From: a virus
IMG/VR virus record: IMGVR_UViG_3300046008_000242
Coordinates: 1 to 64,000 of that record
Reading direction: 5' to 3' (one strand)
Length of the DNA stretch: 64,000 nucleotides
A model generated the notes under the pieces. It had not been told where the DNA came from. It saw nothing but the letters and a program-made list of their open reading frames with translations, and made no database searches. The first letter of the stretch is position 1. Every line of letters starts with the position of its first letter. Both the position numbers and the translations under genes were made by a program. Below are positions 31,827 through 40,691 of the stretch, piece after piece.

Positions 31827-32732
31827 TTAATTGGTATAACGGCTAAGAGCAGCAGCATATGCTGAAACATTTGAATCTACAGTTTGAGGAACAACGATAG
31901 TTTCTTCAGTTAGAACAGGAGAATCAGTTACAGGAGATCCAACGATTGGTTTAGAACCTTTGAAGTAATGTTCCGTGATGGTGTGTAGTTTTGTGCGGAA
32001 TTTATCATTATCCGTGAAAGATAATTCAGAAGCTAATTCGCGGAATTTGTCCGCTTCAACGAGAGTCAATTTAGATGTAAATTCTTCGATGATGGCAGAG
32101 CGTTTTGAAGATTCAATTTCTTTTTTGTATTTGACAGTAGAATCAACAGTTTCTTTCAATTTTAATTTGAGAGATTCATTTTCTTCAGATAATTGTTTTA
32201 CAACATCTAATTGAGTAGAAGGTAAGTCGATGTAACTAGATTCAAATAGACCTTTCATGTTGGTAATGAAACCTTCAACAATTTCAGATTTCAAACCCGC
32301 TTCCACAGAAACTTTATTTTTTTCAACCCAAGATTGAGCTGCGTAATCCAAATAACCATCAATTTGTTCAGATAATACTTCAGCTTGTTTATTGAAAACA
32401 TCTTCATTAACTTTTTGGAAATCAATGAATTTGGTTTCGAAGGTTGTTTCTAAATCTTCAAATTTAGATTCATAGATTGAACTTAATGATTCATGTTTGG
32501 TTTCATAAGTTGATTCCAATTCTGAGTATTTAGATTCATAGATAGATTCTAGTTCATCACTCATTGCTTTAGCTTTATTGACAACAGCAGATTCAAAGAT
32601 CGCTGATGCTTTTGACTTGAATTCTTCAGTGAATTCTTCACCTTCGAATAAGCTGTCAATTGATTCCATAATAGTTTTTCCTGTTGATTCGCCGTTTCGT
32701 AACGACTCTAATAATTTTTGTTCGATAGTCAT
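31827..32732 (-). CDS. 22: Prohead scaffold protein gp22
   Basis: 301 residues; start at 32732 (MTIEQKLLESLRNGES) with GGAGTTTTTG upstream. Almost wholly helical and acidic with repeated YESKYSELESTYETK-like heptads, as expected of the scaffold core that is removed by gp21. C-terminus with VPQTVDSNVSAYAAALSRYT is typical for gp22. Lies between 23 and 21. A TAATAAATA late-like box is at 32764-32772. Confidence 0.9.
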   Translation of the reverse strand: MTIEQKLLESLRNGESTGKTIMESIDSLFEGEEFTEEFKSKASAIFESAVVNKAKAMSDELESIYESKYSELESTYETKHESLSSIYESKFEDLETTFETKFIDFQKVNEDVFNKQAEVLSEQIDGYLDYAAQSWVEKNKVSVEAGLKSEIVEGFITNMKGLFESSYIDLPSTQLDVVKQLSEENESLKLKLKETVDSTVKYKKEIESSKRSAIIEEFTSKLTLVEADKFRELASELSFTDNDKFRTKLHTITEHYFKGSKPIVGSPVTDSPVLTEETIVVPQTVDSNVSAYAAALSRYTN

Positions 32733-32763
32733 CAAAAACTCCATTCTTTATTCATATATCAAT

Positions 32764-32772
32764 TATTTATTA
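32764..32772 (-). promoter_or_regulatory. Late promoter-like box upstream of gene 22
   Basis: TAATAAATA on the minus strand, 32 bp before the gene 22 ATG; resembles the T4 late -10 element TATAAATA and recurs before 18 and 19. Confidence 0.5.
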
Positions 32773-32782
32773 AAGATATTTT

Positions 32783-33436
32783 TCACTTGATAGAATTCAA
32801 GAATCGTTGGAATTGTTCAAGACAGACTTTTTGTCTATCGGGTCTGTTAGAACGTTCTATGATATGTTTAGATTCATCAATTTGTTTCTGGGTAAAGATT
32901 CCATTAACATTGACCCATTCGACGCCTTCCATGATGCCATTAACCCAGCAATCGATACCAGAAGGTTCAGAAACAATATCAATTGTTCTTAGATAGAAAT
33001 CATCTTGGACTTCATTGATGCCATCTTTACGTTGAGATAACGAACCAACACCCCTAGAGGAAACACCAATTTTTACACCTTCGTCTAATAGACATTTGGC
33101 AATATATCCTTTGGGCATCGATTCTAAGATTTTAGCCTTACCGATAACATTATTGCCATCAAATTTTAATTCTGTGATTAGATGAGAAATGTTTTCTGGC
33201 ATTACATTTAATGTATCAGGATGACCTAATTCACCAGTAGAACGATTTTCTTTAATAAGAGTTTGGAAGTTTTTGACTTCACGTTCCATTACATGTTTAG
33301 GATAATTTCTACCATTTCTGTTTGGCGTTTCTGCTTGTAGGAAACACCCTTCAATGTAAAATTGTTTTTTATTGTTGGTTCCGACTTCTTCCGTGATGTA
33401 AGAAACCGATTCCGATAATTCTGTAATTAGTTTCAT
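32783..33436 (-). CDS. 21: Prohead core protease gp21
   Basis: 217 residues, the S77-family serine protease that processes head proteins. Seen: FYIEGCFLQAETPNRNGRNYPKHVMEREV, the histidine in STGELGHPD, and the serine in KIGVSSRGVGSL. Length matches T4 gp21 (212). It directly follows the 142-residue protein gene. Confidence 0.93.
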   Translation of the reverse strand: MKLITELSESVSYITEEVGTNNKKQFYIEGCFLQAETPNRNGRNYPKHVMEREVKNFQTLIKENRSTGELGHPDTLNVMPENISHLITELKFDGNNVIGKAKILESMPKGYIAKCLLDEGVKIGVSSRGVGSLSQRKDGINEVQDDFYLRTIDIVSEPSGIDCWVNGIMEGVEWVNVNGIFTQKQIDESKHIIERSNRPDRQKVCLEQFQRFLNSIK

Positions 33437-33865
33437 TTAAGAACCTATGGTGTTGATATTATCATATACACCTAATGTCGATGTATCATATTTGGTGGTA
33501 TATCCATCTTGCTTTCTAAGACGAATGAAAAGTTCACCGATACCACCAGTGATTCTGATGTGTATATTTTGGTCTTGGGCAACTGGATCTGGGGGACAAG
33601 TAGCACCCGTCATTTCAACCCCACCAGCAATGGTACTAGCACTGAATGTACAAATTTGAACATTGTTTCTGGTTACATAGAATGTAGTTGTTGATTCACC
33701 AGACCATTGGTATCCAGCGATATGAACTTTTTGAGTTCCAGTGAGAACTTCATCTGGCATTTTTAATTCAGATAAGAGAATATCACCTTCATCACCATCA
33801 ACTCCCCAAATTTTAACATAACATTCTTTAGATGTTAATTTTACGAGTTGTTTTTGGAATGCCAT
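33437..33865 (-). CDS. Hypothetical head-region protein, 142 aa
   Basis: Starts MAFQKQLVKLTSKECYVKIW; almost entirely beta-strand-like (TFYVTRNNVQICTF, IHIRITGGIGELFIRLRKQDG). Similar proteins sit between 20/core and 21 in cyanophage-type T4-like genomes, so a virion or head-assembly role is likely. Its ATG overlaps the TAA of the upstream core-protein gene by one base. Confidence 0.7.
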   Translation of the reverse strand: MAFQKQLVKLTSKECYVKIWGVDGDEGDILLSELKMPDEVLTGTQKVHIAGYQWSGESTTTFYVTRNNVQICTFSASTIAGGVEMTGATCPPDPVAQDQNIHIRITGGIGELFIRLRKQDGYTTKYDTSTLGVYDNINTIGS

Positions 33866-34017
33866 TATTCATCTTCTTTATTGAATAGAGTTTTAGCAAT
33901 TTCTTTCTTTTTTTCATCTAGACGTTTGCCAACTTTATCTAACATAATTTTATCGAAAGATTCTTGGATCTGTAATACATCACCATTTTCTAATGCAGTT
34001 AATAATTCGTTTTCCAT
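33865..34017 (-). CDS. Small prohead core protein (gp67/68-like)
   Basis: 50 residues, MENELLTALENGDVLQIQES followed by FDKIMLDKVGKRLDEKKKEI. Helical and charged; a short ORF of this pattern lies between 20 and 21 in many T4-like phages in place of gp67/gp68, minor core proteins that help set head shape. CAAAGGAGACACAAA upstream of the ATG is a good ribosome site. Confidence 0.7.
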   Translation of the reverse strand: MENELLTALENGDVLQIQESFDKIMLDKVGKRLDEKKKEIAKTLFNKEDE

Positions 34018-34032
34018 TTTGTGTCTCCTTTG

Positions 34033-35511
34033 TTATTCTTCTTCGGGTTGTTCAATTTCTAATTCGGGTTTTTCTTTATCCATTTTTTCTTGGATCTCTT
34101 GAATTTCTTCATCAGATTGTTTTAATACATTTTTCTTGACCCAAGAAGTGTCAAAGTATTTACCCACATAAGCGTCAACCACTTGTAATGTTGATAATCT
34201 ATTTTGTAATACATCAGATTCCGATAATTCGGCGAAATGATTATCGTCGTGAAAATCAAATCGTATTTGTTTTTCTATTTTGGAGAAATCTTCATACGTT
34301 ATAATTCCTTTTAGTACGCATTGTAATCTTAATGCTTCCATGAATAATCTTGAGAATTTGGAACGTAATCTAGTGATGAATTTAGAAAATTTAATCTCAT
34401 CTCTAGTTATCTCACCAGCTCTTCCGATAGAAAATGTTTGTTCTGGAATCAATCTTGTAATCGGTACATGAAGAGATCTAAACAATTTATTCTGGAAGTA
34501 GTTCACGTCATCTAGGGCACTTAAATTCGCACCTCCAGGTAGAGTAGTTATCTCAGTAGTTTTTGAATTATCTCTACGAGGCAACCAATAATCTTCCATC
34601 ATGGATTGATTCTGTTTATTATCATTGATTTCACCAGTGGTACTGTTAAAAACCAATTTGTTTCTAAACCTTGCCATCGTGTCTTGAATATATTGGTCAG
34701 CTTTCGCTTTATTAAGATTACCAACATCAATGTAAAATACTCTACGTTCAGGAGCTCTAGATACCCTATAGATTACAAGCGATTCTTCTGTATATTTTAA
34801 TGAATTTACAATTTTGATGGAATTATGTAAATGACTACGTATCATTCCTGTATTATAATCAACGATTCCAGATGTTGCGCAAAATACAGATTCTAATGAA
34901 AGTTTAACGCCACTTTTTGCGTTGGCATTAATTCCAGCATCATTAAACAAGTAATACTGTTCTCCAGATTTCTTAATATCATTGCCATGAGAATCCTTCT
35001 CGACAATCATTTCCTTGACTTTTCTAATCTTCCTAGGATCCACGTATCTTAATTCCTGGATACCTTTTTTTGGATTATCCGTATCCACTACAGCATGAAA
35101 ATAAGCCTTTCCGTCGATATACCATTGTCTGAATGTATCGTATCCTTTATCACTAAAATCATATAGATCTAGGATCTCGGTGAATTCGGATATAAATGCC
35201 TTCTTAACATTTTCAGATAAAGAATCAATATGATTTAGATTTAATGCAACAGGTTGAGCATCAGGAGTCACGGAAATGGCTTCATTAACAATTTCCTCGA
35301 TTGCATTAGAACAATCTGGATATTCTGCGACCTGTCTATATCTTCTGATTAAATCATTTTCATCTTTTACAATTCCATCTAGATCTAAAGATACACCGTA
35401 AAATGAAGAAGTTGATACAATAGAACCATCATCATTAGAAGGTGGTATAAACGAATCCACCTTCTTCATTTTATCGGATTTCTTTTTAATAGAAATACCG
35501 AAAATATCCAT
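34033..35511 (-). CDS. 20: Portal protein gp20
   Basis: 492 residues. Recognised by RYRQVAEYPDCSNAIEEIVNEAI, FRQWYIDGKAYFHAVVDTDNPKKGIQELRYVDPRKIRKV, YRVSRAPERRVFYIDVGNLNKAKA, and the LPGGANLSALDDVNYFQNKLFRSLHVPITRL block, all diagnostic of T4-like portals. It forms the dodecameric ring for DNA packaging and head-tail joining. Acidic C-terminus (EKMDKEKPELEIEQPEEE). Confidence 0.97.
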   Translation of the reverse strand: MDIFGISIKKKSDKMKKVDSFIPPSNDDGSIVSTSSFYGVSLDLDGIVKDENDLIRRYRQVAEYPDCSNAIEEIVNEAISVTPDAQPVALNLNHIDSLSENVKKAFISEFTEILDLYDFSDKGYDTFRQWYIDGKAYFHAVVDTDNPKKGIQELRYVDPRKIRKVKEMIVEKDSHGNDIKKSGEQYYLFNDAGINANAKSGVKLSLESVFCATSGIVDYNTGMIRSHLHNSIKIVNSLKYTEESLVIYRVSRAPERRVFYIDVGNLNKAKADQYIQDTMARFRNKLVFNSTTGEINDNKQNQSMMEDYWLPRRDNSKTTEITTLPGGANLSALDDVNYFQNKLFRSLHVPITRLIPEQTFSIGRAGEITRDEIKFSKFITRLRSKFSRLFMEALRLQCVLKGIITYEDFSKIEKQIRFDFHDDNHFAELSESDVLQNRLSTLQVVDAYVGKYFDTSWVKKNVLKQSDEEIQEIQEKMDKEKPELEIEQPEEE

Positions 35512-35514
35512 AAT

Positions 35515-36147
35515 TTAACTCGCAGATGAAGCTGAATTTTCAAACCCTTCAGAAGGAGAATGAATTGTATTATCTTTGGTTTTGGTTGCTTCACTTGAAT
35601 TTTTGTTATCTTGGTCAACAAAATAATCGTATGTAAATTCTACATCAAATTCTTCGATAGCATTTTCGTTATCGTATCCCAAGGCAATTTCACCAACATT
35701 GGTTGGATATGCATTATGGAATGTATATGTTCTCAACAAACCACCGTTACGATCCATCTGGTCAACATGCAAGATAGCTGAATAAGCAGAATGCGTTAAT
35801 TCACCACCAATAGAATCATTTTCTGAAATCATATAAGACCAATTCTCAAACAATCCACGTAATTCGAATGCATTATTGTTATAGAATGTCAATGTCCAAG
35901 GATTAAATGTTTTTTCACCAGCAAAATTAACTGTCTTACCTCGATATTTTGCTTCAACATTATTGATTGTGTATGATGGAATTGATGCAGCCTTACATAA
36001 AAGCAAATTACCAGTTGTATCAAATGATGTTGGTACAATAGTTGTATCCGCTGCCGCTGTATTCGCTGTAATACCAACTCTATATTGGTTTGCTCTAGCA
36101 CCACCACGTTTTAATTGCGATTTGAAATTTTCAATAGTGTTAGCCAT
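35515..36147 (-). CDS. 19: Tail tube protein gp19
   Basis: 210 residues. Segments NQYRVGITAN, LLCKAASIPSYTINNVEAKYRGKTVNFAGEKTFNPWTLTFYN and LRGLFENWSYMISEND match gp19 tail tube proteins, with a C-terminal extension relative to T4 (163 aa), where NVGEIALGYDNENAIEEFDVEFTYDYF ends the conserved part. Located between 20 and the GIY-YIG insert, with 18 beyond. Confidence 0.93.
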   Translation of the reverse strand: MANTIENFKSQLKRGGARANQYRVGITANTAAADTTIVPTSFDTTGNLLLCKAASIPSYTINNVEAKYRGKTVNFAGEKTFNPWTLTFYNNNAFELRGLFENWSYMISENDSIGGELTHSAYSAILHVDQMDRNGGLLRTYTFHNAYPTNVGEIALGYDNENAIEEFDVEFTYDYFVDQDNKNSSEATKTKDNTIHSPSEGFENSASSAS

Positions 36148-36174
36148 TATTGTTCCTAAGTTTATTTGTTTATT

Positions 36175-37455
36175 TTATTTATTAACAGAAGGACATGGTT
36201 TATAATATCCTTTCGTAAATTGAGGATTCCTTAATAGAAATTCTTCAAATGATAATTGTTCGTTTTCTTCTTTTGTGTATCTAATACTTTTAGAACCATC
36301 GTTATAGTATTTGCATCCAGAACTTTCTCCACACTTTTGTCCTCTAACGAATTCAGGATTCTGAGATAGAAATTCTTCGAATGATAATTTAGATTGTTGT
36401 TTTAAAGTGTATCTGAAATTTGTAATTCCATCTGTGTAATTTTCATATTTAGATGGATCTACAAATAATCCTTTTACAAATTCGAGATTCTGAGATAGAA
36501 ATTCTTCGAATGGTAATTCAGATTGTTGTTCTAATGTATATCTGTAATTTTTGGAACCATCATTATATGTAATCGTTCCAGCAATAGATTTTTCAGATTT
36601 ACATTGTCCTTTCGAAAATTGAAGGTTCTTAGATAGAAATTCTTCAAATGATAATTCAGATTGTTGAATGATTGTATATTTGAAATTGGTATTACCATCA
36701 GTGTACCATTTAGATCCTTTTGAAGTTTTAAAATCTTCACTTCTTCCTTCCATAAATTGAGGATTCAATTCCATAAATTCTTCAAACGACATTTCTAATT
36801 GTTGTTTTGGTGTATATTTTACATCATTGATTCCGTCGTTATACCATTTGAATCCAGCATTCTTTGGACCACCTATTTTACCACCAGATAATCCACCCTT
36901 TCTACAATCCGCAATAAATTTATCAAAATCTCTTTCTTTTCTCGCTTTATTACATTCGCTTGCATATTCTCGTCGTTGTTCTAATGTATATCCAAAGAAT
37001 CCAACACCTTTTAATTTACAAACCGCTGCTCCAATTTTACCACCATTAGAACTTCTTTTTAATAATACATCTCTTGGAGTATTAGCTATACGTCGTTTTG
37101 AATAAAAAGATCGTTGTTCGAATGTCAATGCATGTATTCCAATTTTTCTTTCCACAACAATAGAACCAAATGATACATTACCCTTACCACCAACTACCAA
37201 ATTGTATGTATCTTCTCTATCGATAAAATCTTGGTCTACTATAATCCCTTCCATCCTAAATGCCATTTCCGATGTTGAAAATGCCATCAAAGTATCTCGT
37301 TTAAAATTATTTCTACCGTGTTTCTTTATTGCAGCAGATAAAATCTTATTTGAACCAAAATACCCATCGAATTCCTTCTTAGATGTCTTATGCACACCAA
37401 CGTAAATTTTACCATTAACCAAATTTGTAGTCTTATAAACAATGTATCTAATCAT
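36175..37455 (-). CDS. GIY-YIG homing endonuclease with five tandem C-terminal repeats
   Basis: 426 residues. GIY-YIG domain at the start: IVYKTTNLVNGKIYVGVHKT, then FDGYFGSNKILSAAIKKHG. A middle helix-turn region has GGKIGG-type NUMOD motifs (NGGKIGAAVCKLKG, GGLSGGKIGGPKN). The last half is five ~40-residue repeats with the pattern (W/Y)YNDG..N.RYT..QQ.ELSFEEFL..NP.F..G, probably DNA-reading modules. Inserted between 18 and 19. Its ribosome site is buried in a 16-bp inverted repeat (37459-37534), suggesting restricted translation. Confidence 0.88.
   Translation of the reverse strand: MIRYIVYKTTNLVNGKIYVGVHKTSKKEFDGYFGSNKILSAAIKKHGRNNFKRDTLMAFSTSEMAFRMEGIIVDQDFIDREDTYNLVVGGKGNVSFGSIVVERKIGIHALTFEQRSFYSKRRIANTPRDVLLKRSSNGGKIGAAVCKLKGVGFFGYTLEQRREYASECNKARKERDFDKFIADCRKGGLSGGKIGGPKNAGFKWYNDGINDVKYTPKQQLEMSFEEFMELNPQFMEGRSEDFKTSKGSKWYTDGNTNFKYTIIQQSELSFEEFLSKNLQFSKGQCKSEKSIAGTITYNDGSKNYRYTLEQQSELPFEEFLSQNLEFVKGLFVDPSKYENYTDGITNFRYTLKQQSKLSFEEFLSQNPEFVRGQKCGESSGCKYYNDGSKSIRYTKEENEQLSFEEFLLRNPQFTKGYYKPCPSVNK
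36176..36184 (-). promoter_or_regulatory. Late promoter-like box upstream of gene 19
   Basis: TAATAAATA on the minus strand, about 30 bp before the gene 19 ATG, overlapping the end of the GIY-YIG gene. Confidence 0.5.
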
Positions 37456-37458
37456 ATC

Positions 37459-37534
37459 AATCTCACCTTTAATCTCATAATGTTATTATTACATATATGG
37501 ATTAAAGGTGAACATATTGATTAAAGGTGAGATT
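37459..37534 (-). promoter_or_regulatory. Inverted repeat hiding the ribosome site of the GIY-YIG gene
   Basis: Perfect 16-bp arms (37459-37474 / 37519-37534) plus an extra direct copy of GATTAAAGGTGA at 37500-37511. On the minus strand the right part of the hairpin contains the AGGTGA ribosome site of the gene starting at 37455. RNA reading through from gene 18 would fold it and block translation; no T-run makes it a good terminator. Confidence 0.65.
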
Positions 37535-39747
37535 TATCCTGAAGTGGAAAAAGAAGCAGATTGACGAGTGGCGATAAAATTCAGAGTTATGAAATTGACC
37601 GAATAATTCGGCTTCACGTAAAGATCTGCTACGAAATTATTAGTTTCAATTGTACCAGCGGTATTATTAGTAGAATCGCAGACCACTTTGAAATCATATA
37701 CACCGCGTCTACCTTTGATGTCTTTTAAGAAAGGTTCGACAGCATTTCTGAATTGAGTTCTTGTGAATTCGTCATTCAATTCAAATAATGTATATTGAGC
37801 TGTTTTTTCAATAGATTCTTCTAAGAAGATGAATAACATTCTTGTACCAATTCTATCAAAAGTAGAAGGTTTACTCAATAATGTTTTATCACCATATAAT
37901 ACAGTACCTTGACCTTTGAAAGATACGACTGGATTGATACCACTTGGATATAATGCATCTCTATCAGCTTTGTTTGGATTAACAGCTAATTTGACAACAT
38001 TTTTGATTTGACCTTTAGAGAAACCAGCTGGAGAATCCCATGGTTCATTTACTCTAGCAGCTAGACCAGCAATATCGCCATTTAATGGAACCCAGATGAA
38101 TTTGTCATTGAATCTATCATATTGATATTTGTAACCAGAGTCTAGAACACCCCATGAACTTGAAGGTAGAGTATCTCGGAATTCAATGATTTTGGTGATG
38201 GCAGAAGAAGTGTTGCCAATAATAATTTCATCAGTGATTGCATCAATAGGAGAAATGAACGCAACGCAATTTCTTCTGAATTCAGCTACACTTTGGATAG
38301 CATATTTGGCTACAACAGAAGTTGATTTACCAGTGATTAAGAATTTGAATTTGTATTGTTCTTTATTTTTCAATAGAGAATATGCATCAAGGATATTTGC
38401 TTCTATTACTTCAAAATCATCTTTACCACCAACAAATTGTAAATTGATTGGACGAACTAACGTTTTGAAAGAGGCATCAGCCGGCATATCTTCTAATCTA
38501 GAACCCCAGTTGTGACCAGTTGAACCTAAAGAGGTTGGATGGTCTGTCCAGCGGATATAAGAAGAACTAGAATTGATTACAGATTTATAATACGCAGAGG
38601 TGCCATCTTCTTTTCTTGCGTCAGCAGCTTTAGATAGATAAGAATATTTTTCTAAGATTGAACCTGGAACACCCGTAATTGTACCGTCTTTATCGATAAC
38701 TAGGATATGGATTTCATCTAGAGCATTTGATACATTTCTAGAGGAAGCAAATACAGTTGTTGATGGTTTCTTGAATAAAGCAGAATATTCTTCAGCAATA
38801 GAAACTCTAGTATTCGTCATAGACGCTACAGGAGTTTGAGTTTCCAATGTTAATGTTAAAGATGTATCAGATTCAACAGAAGATACAGTACCGATTACAG
38901 AACCCGCAGAAGATTTAAGGATAGAACCTGGGAAAACTTCTTTGGTGAATAATGTACTTGAACCTGTTACAACTTTAGACGAAGTTACAGAAGTGATTGA
39001 ACCGGTTAATGTACTATAATCAAATGTATTATTGTCTAATACGATGACTCCAATAGAATTACCGATAGAACCTGGGAATTTAGCAATAAATTCACCGACG
39101 TTGGCTTCACCATTTGCGTAATTCGTATCATAAAAATCATCATTATTTACTTTAATAGAAGAACCTGGTAGGATAGTTACGTATCCAGCAACAGAACCAT
39201 TAACAGGAGTAGATACCCCAGCAGAAACTAATGTTGAACCTGCATAATAAGAACCGACAACACCTTTTGTATTATCAACAGATTTTAAGATTAACTTACC
39301 TTTGAATTCAGAAGCAAGAACCAATAAGTTTAATACAACGTCAGCATTGATTGCAGTGGCAATTTCAGCGATAGTGGTTTGTGTAGTTAATGTGAACGTT
39401 TTTTCTGTACCACCAGTTACAGTAAATTTAATCACATCGTTTGTTGCAATTAAAGGTTTAGATACGGCGTTTCTGTTGCCAAGAGTATCCAATCGAACAT
39501 TCAACAAATTATCAGAATACGATAAGAAGTTTAACGCTGTATGGAAATCTCGAGTTACGTTATCTACATTGTTTGGTTTGAAAAATTGTTCTAAAAGAGC
39601 TTTTTCTGAATTGATTGTAGTTGGTTCCATTACAGGACCCCATCTATAAACACCAGCAAATGCCGCTGCTGGAGAAGTAACAGCAACTGTTACCACAGCA
39701 TTGTCGATTTCATTTGACTGGATTCCAGGCGAAATTTGATATGACAT
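37534..39747 (-). CDS. 18: Tail sheath protein gp18
   Basis: 737 residues. Start MSYQISPGIQSNEIDNAVVT, later FAGVYRWGPVMEPTTINSEKALLEQFFKPN, and the conserved C-terminal sheath domain FDRIGTRMLFIFLEESIEKTAQYTLFELNDEFTRTQFRNAVEPFL and DLYVKPNYSVNFITLNFIATR. The contractile sheath drives the tube into the cell. Longer than T4 gp18 (659) because of surface insertions in the middle third. Confidence 0.97.
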   Translation of the reverse strand: MSYQISPGIQSNEIDNAVVTVAVTSPAAAFAGVYRWGPVMEPTTINSEKALLEQFFKPNNVDNVTRDFHTALNFLSYSDNLLNVRLDTLGNRNAVSKPLIATNDVIKFTVTGGTEKTFTLTTQTTIAEIATAINADVVLNLLVLASEFKGKLILKSVDNTKGVVGSYYAGSTLVSAGVSTPVNGSVAGYVTILPGSSIKVNNDDFYDTNYANGEANVGEFIAKFPGSIGNSIGVIVLDNNTFDYSTLTGSITSVTSSKVVTGSSTLFTKEVFPGSILKSSAGSVIGTVSSVESDTSLTLTLETQTPVASMTNTRVSIAEEYSALFKKPSTTVFASSRNVSNALDEIHILVIDKDGTITGVPGSILEKYSYLSKAADARKEDGTSAYYKSVINSSSSYIRWTDHPTSLGSTGHNWGSRLEDMPADASFKTLVRPINLQFVGGKDDFEVIEANILDAYSLLKNKEQYKFKFLITGKSTSVVAKYAIQSVAEFRRNCVAFISPIDAITDEIIIGNTSSAITKIIEFRDTLPSSSWGVLDSGYKYQYDRFNDKFIWVPLNGDIAGLAARVNEPWDSPAGFSKGQIKNVVKLAVNPNKADRDALYPSGINPVVSFKGQGTVLYGDKTLLSKPSTFDRIGTRMLFIFLEESIEKTAQYTLFELNDEFTRTQFRNAVEPFLKDIKGRRGVYDFKVVCDSTNNTAGTIETNNFVADLYVKPNYSVNFITLNFIATRQSASFSTSG

Positions 39748-39790
39748 ATAGGAATTCCTTATTATTGTGTATGGATTGTTTCTTTATTAT

Positions 39791-39799
39791 TATTTATTA
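39791..39799 (-). promoter_or_regulatory. Late promoter-like box upstream of gene 18
   Basis: TAATAAATA on the minus strand, 44 bp before the gene 18 ATG, same word as before 19 and 22. Confidence 0.5.
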
Positions 39800-39833
39800 G
39801 ATTTTGTAAAGGATTCATATTCCTTTAGATTGT

Positions 39834-39854
39834 CGTATAGAAATGTTCTATACG
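39834..39854. promoter_or_regulatory. 21-bp near-perfect palindrome upstream of gene 18
   Basis: CGTATAGAA, ATG, TTCTATACG: 9-bp arms around 3 bases. It lacks a T-run on either strand, so it is more like an operator or RNA hairpin than a terminator. Lies between repeat unit E and the late box of 18. Confidence 0.5.
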
Positions 39855-39910
39855 ATTGTATTTAATGACATTATTTTGTTGTAAAATAAATGATTATATG
39901 TATTTGAATA

Positions 39911-40233
39911 TATCCATTATTTGCTCGTTAATGAGCTCTAGTGGAACGTTTATGATTTATGCAACCAACTCTATGTCATGTATATTTTAGAGTTGTTAAA
40001 ATTGAGTAAAGAGATATCGAAGTAGTCTTGTGTGAATCTTTCGATATCCCAATCATCGAAAGAGACTTATCGATAATCTTAGACATCGAGTGTGTAATAT
40101 ACATGGAAAGATACTCCTTTCGAAATCTCTAATACTCCACTATGATAGACTATGTCGATCCTTTGAGTTATGTTCTTTAGGTCACTTTATATTACTTTTA
40201 TTAACTTAGTGTCTTCTATATTCTTATTTTAAC
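39911..40233 (+). repeat. Dispersed intergenic repeat, unit E
   Basis: Plus-strand reading: ATTATTTGCTCGTTAATGAG, CAACTCTATGTCATGTATAT, CTTTCGATAT with ATCATCGAAAG, CACTATGATAGACTATGTCG, CTTTGAGTTATGTTCTTTAG. These are the reverse complements of the cluster-1 blocks, so the unit is inverted relative to A-D. Followed on the plus strand by a terminator. No gene in it. Confidence 0.85.
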
Positions 40234-40289
40234 GTATTATTTACATTCATTTACAACAACATTCCCATATAAAATCCTTCGACTCCATT

Positions 40290-40333
40290 TCAGATCCCGT
40301 TGAGAACCAAAAGTTCCTTCGGGATTTTTATTG
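40290..40333 (+). terminator. Terminator following unit E (plus strand)
   Basis: ATCCCG (40294-40299) / CGGGAT (40320-40325) with inner GAAC/GTTC, followed by TTTTTATTGG. Points against the direction of all nearby protein genes, and duplicates 10320-10360. Confidence 0.8.
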
Positions 40334-40380
40334 GATACAATTTATCATTATTCATCTAAGAATAAACATTAAACCATCTG

Positions 40381-40691
40381 TTATTTGGAATATCTTCCAC
40401 TCTAATGGAATCTTTAATATACAATCCAATCAACTCTACATCATGTAAAATAAACGTTGCATATTCAACAATTATGATTGTTCCTTGTAAATATAACATA
40501 TCGAAACAGCCTTAAGATGTTCCTTTCGATATCTTAATCATCGAAAGAGTAATCTTAGACATCGAGCTTGTTATAATCAATTAAAGATACTTCTTGCCTT
40601 TTCGATAAAACTCCACTATGATAGACTATGTCGATCCTTTGAGTTATGTTCTAAATGCCATTTAATATTACTAAGGCGTTTATTATACATT
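40381..40691 (+). repeat. Dispersed intergenic repeat, unit F
   Basis: Blocks: TTCCACTCTAATGGAATC, CAACTCTACATCATGTAAAA, CTTTCGATATCTTAATCATC, ACTCCACTATGATAGACTAT, CTTTGAGTTATGTTCTAAAT. Its left flank is nearly identical to the right flank of unit B. It runs up to the end of gene 17, with the last bases overlapping the stop. Confidence 0.85.
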
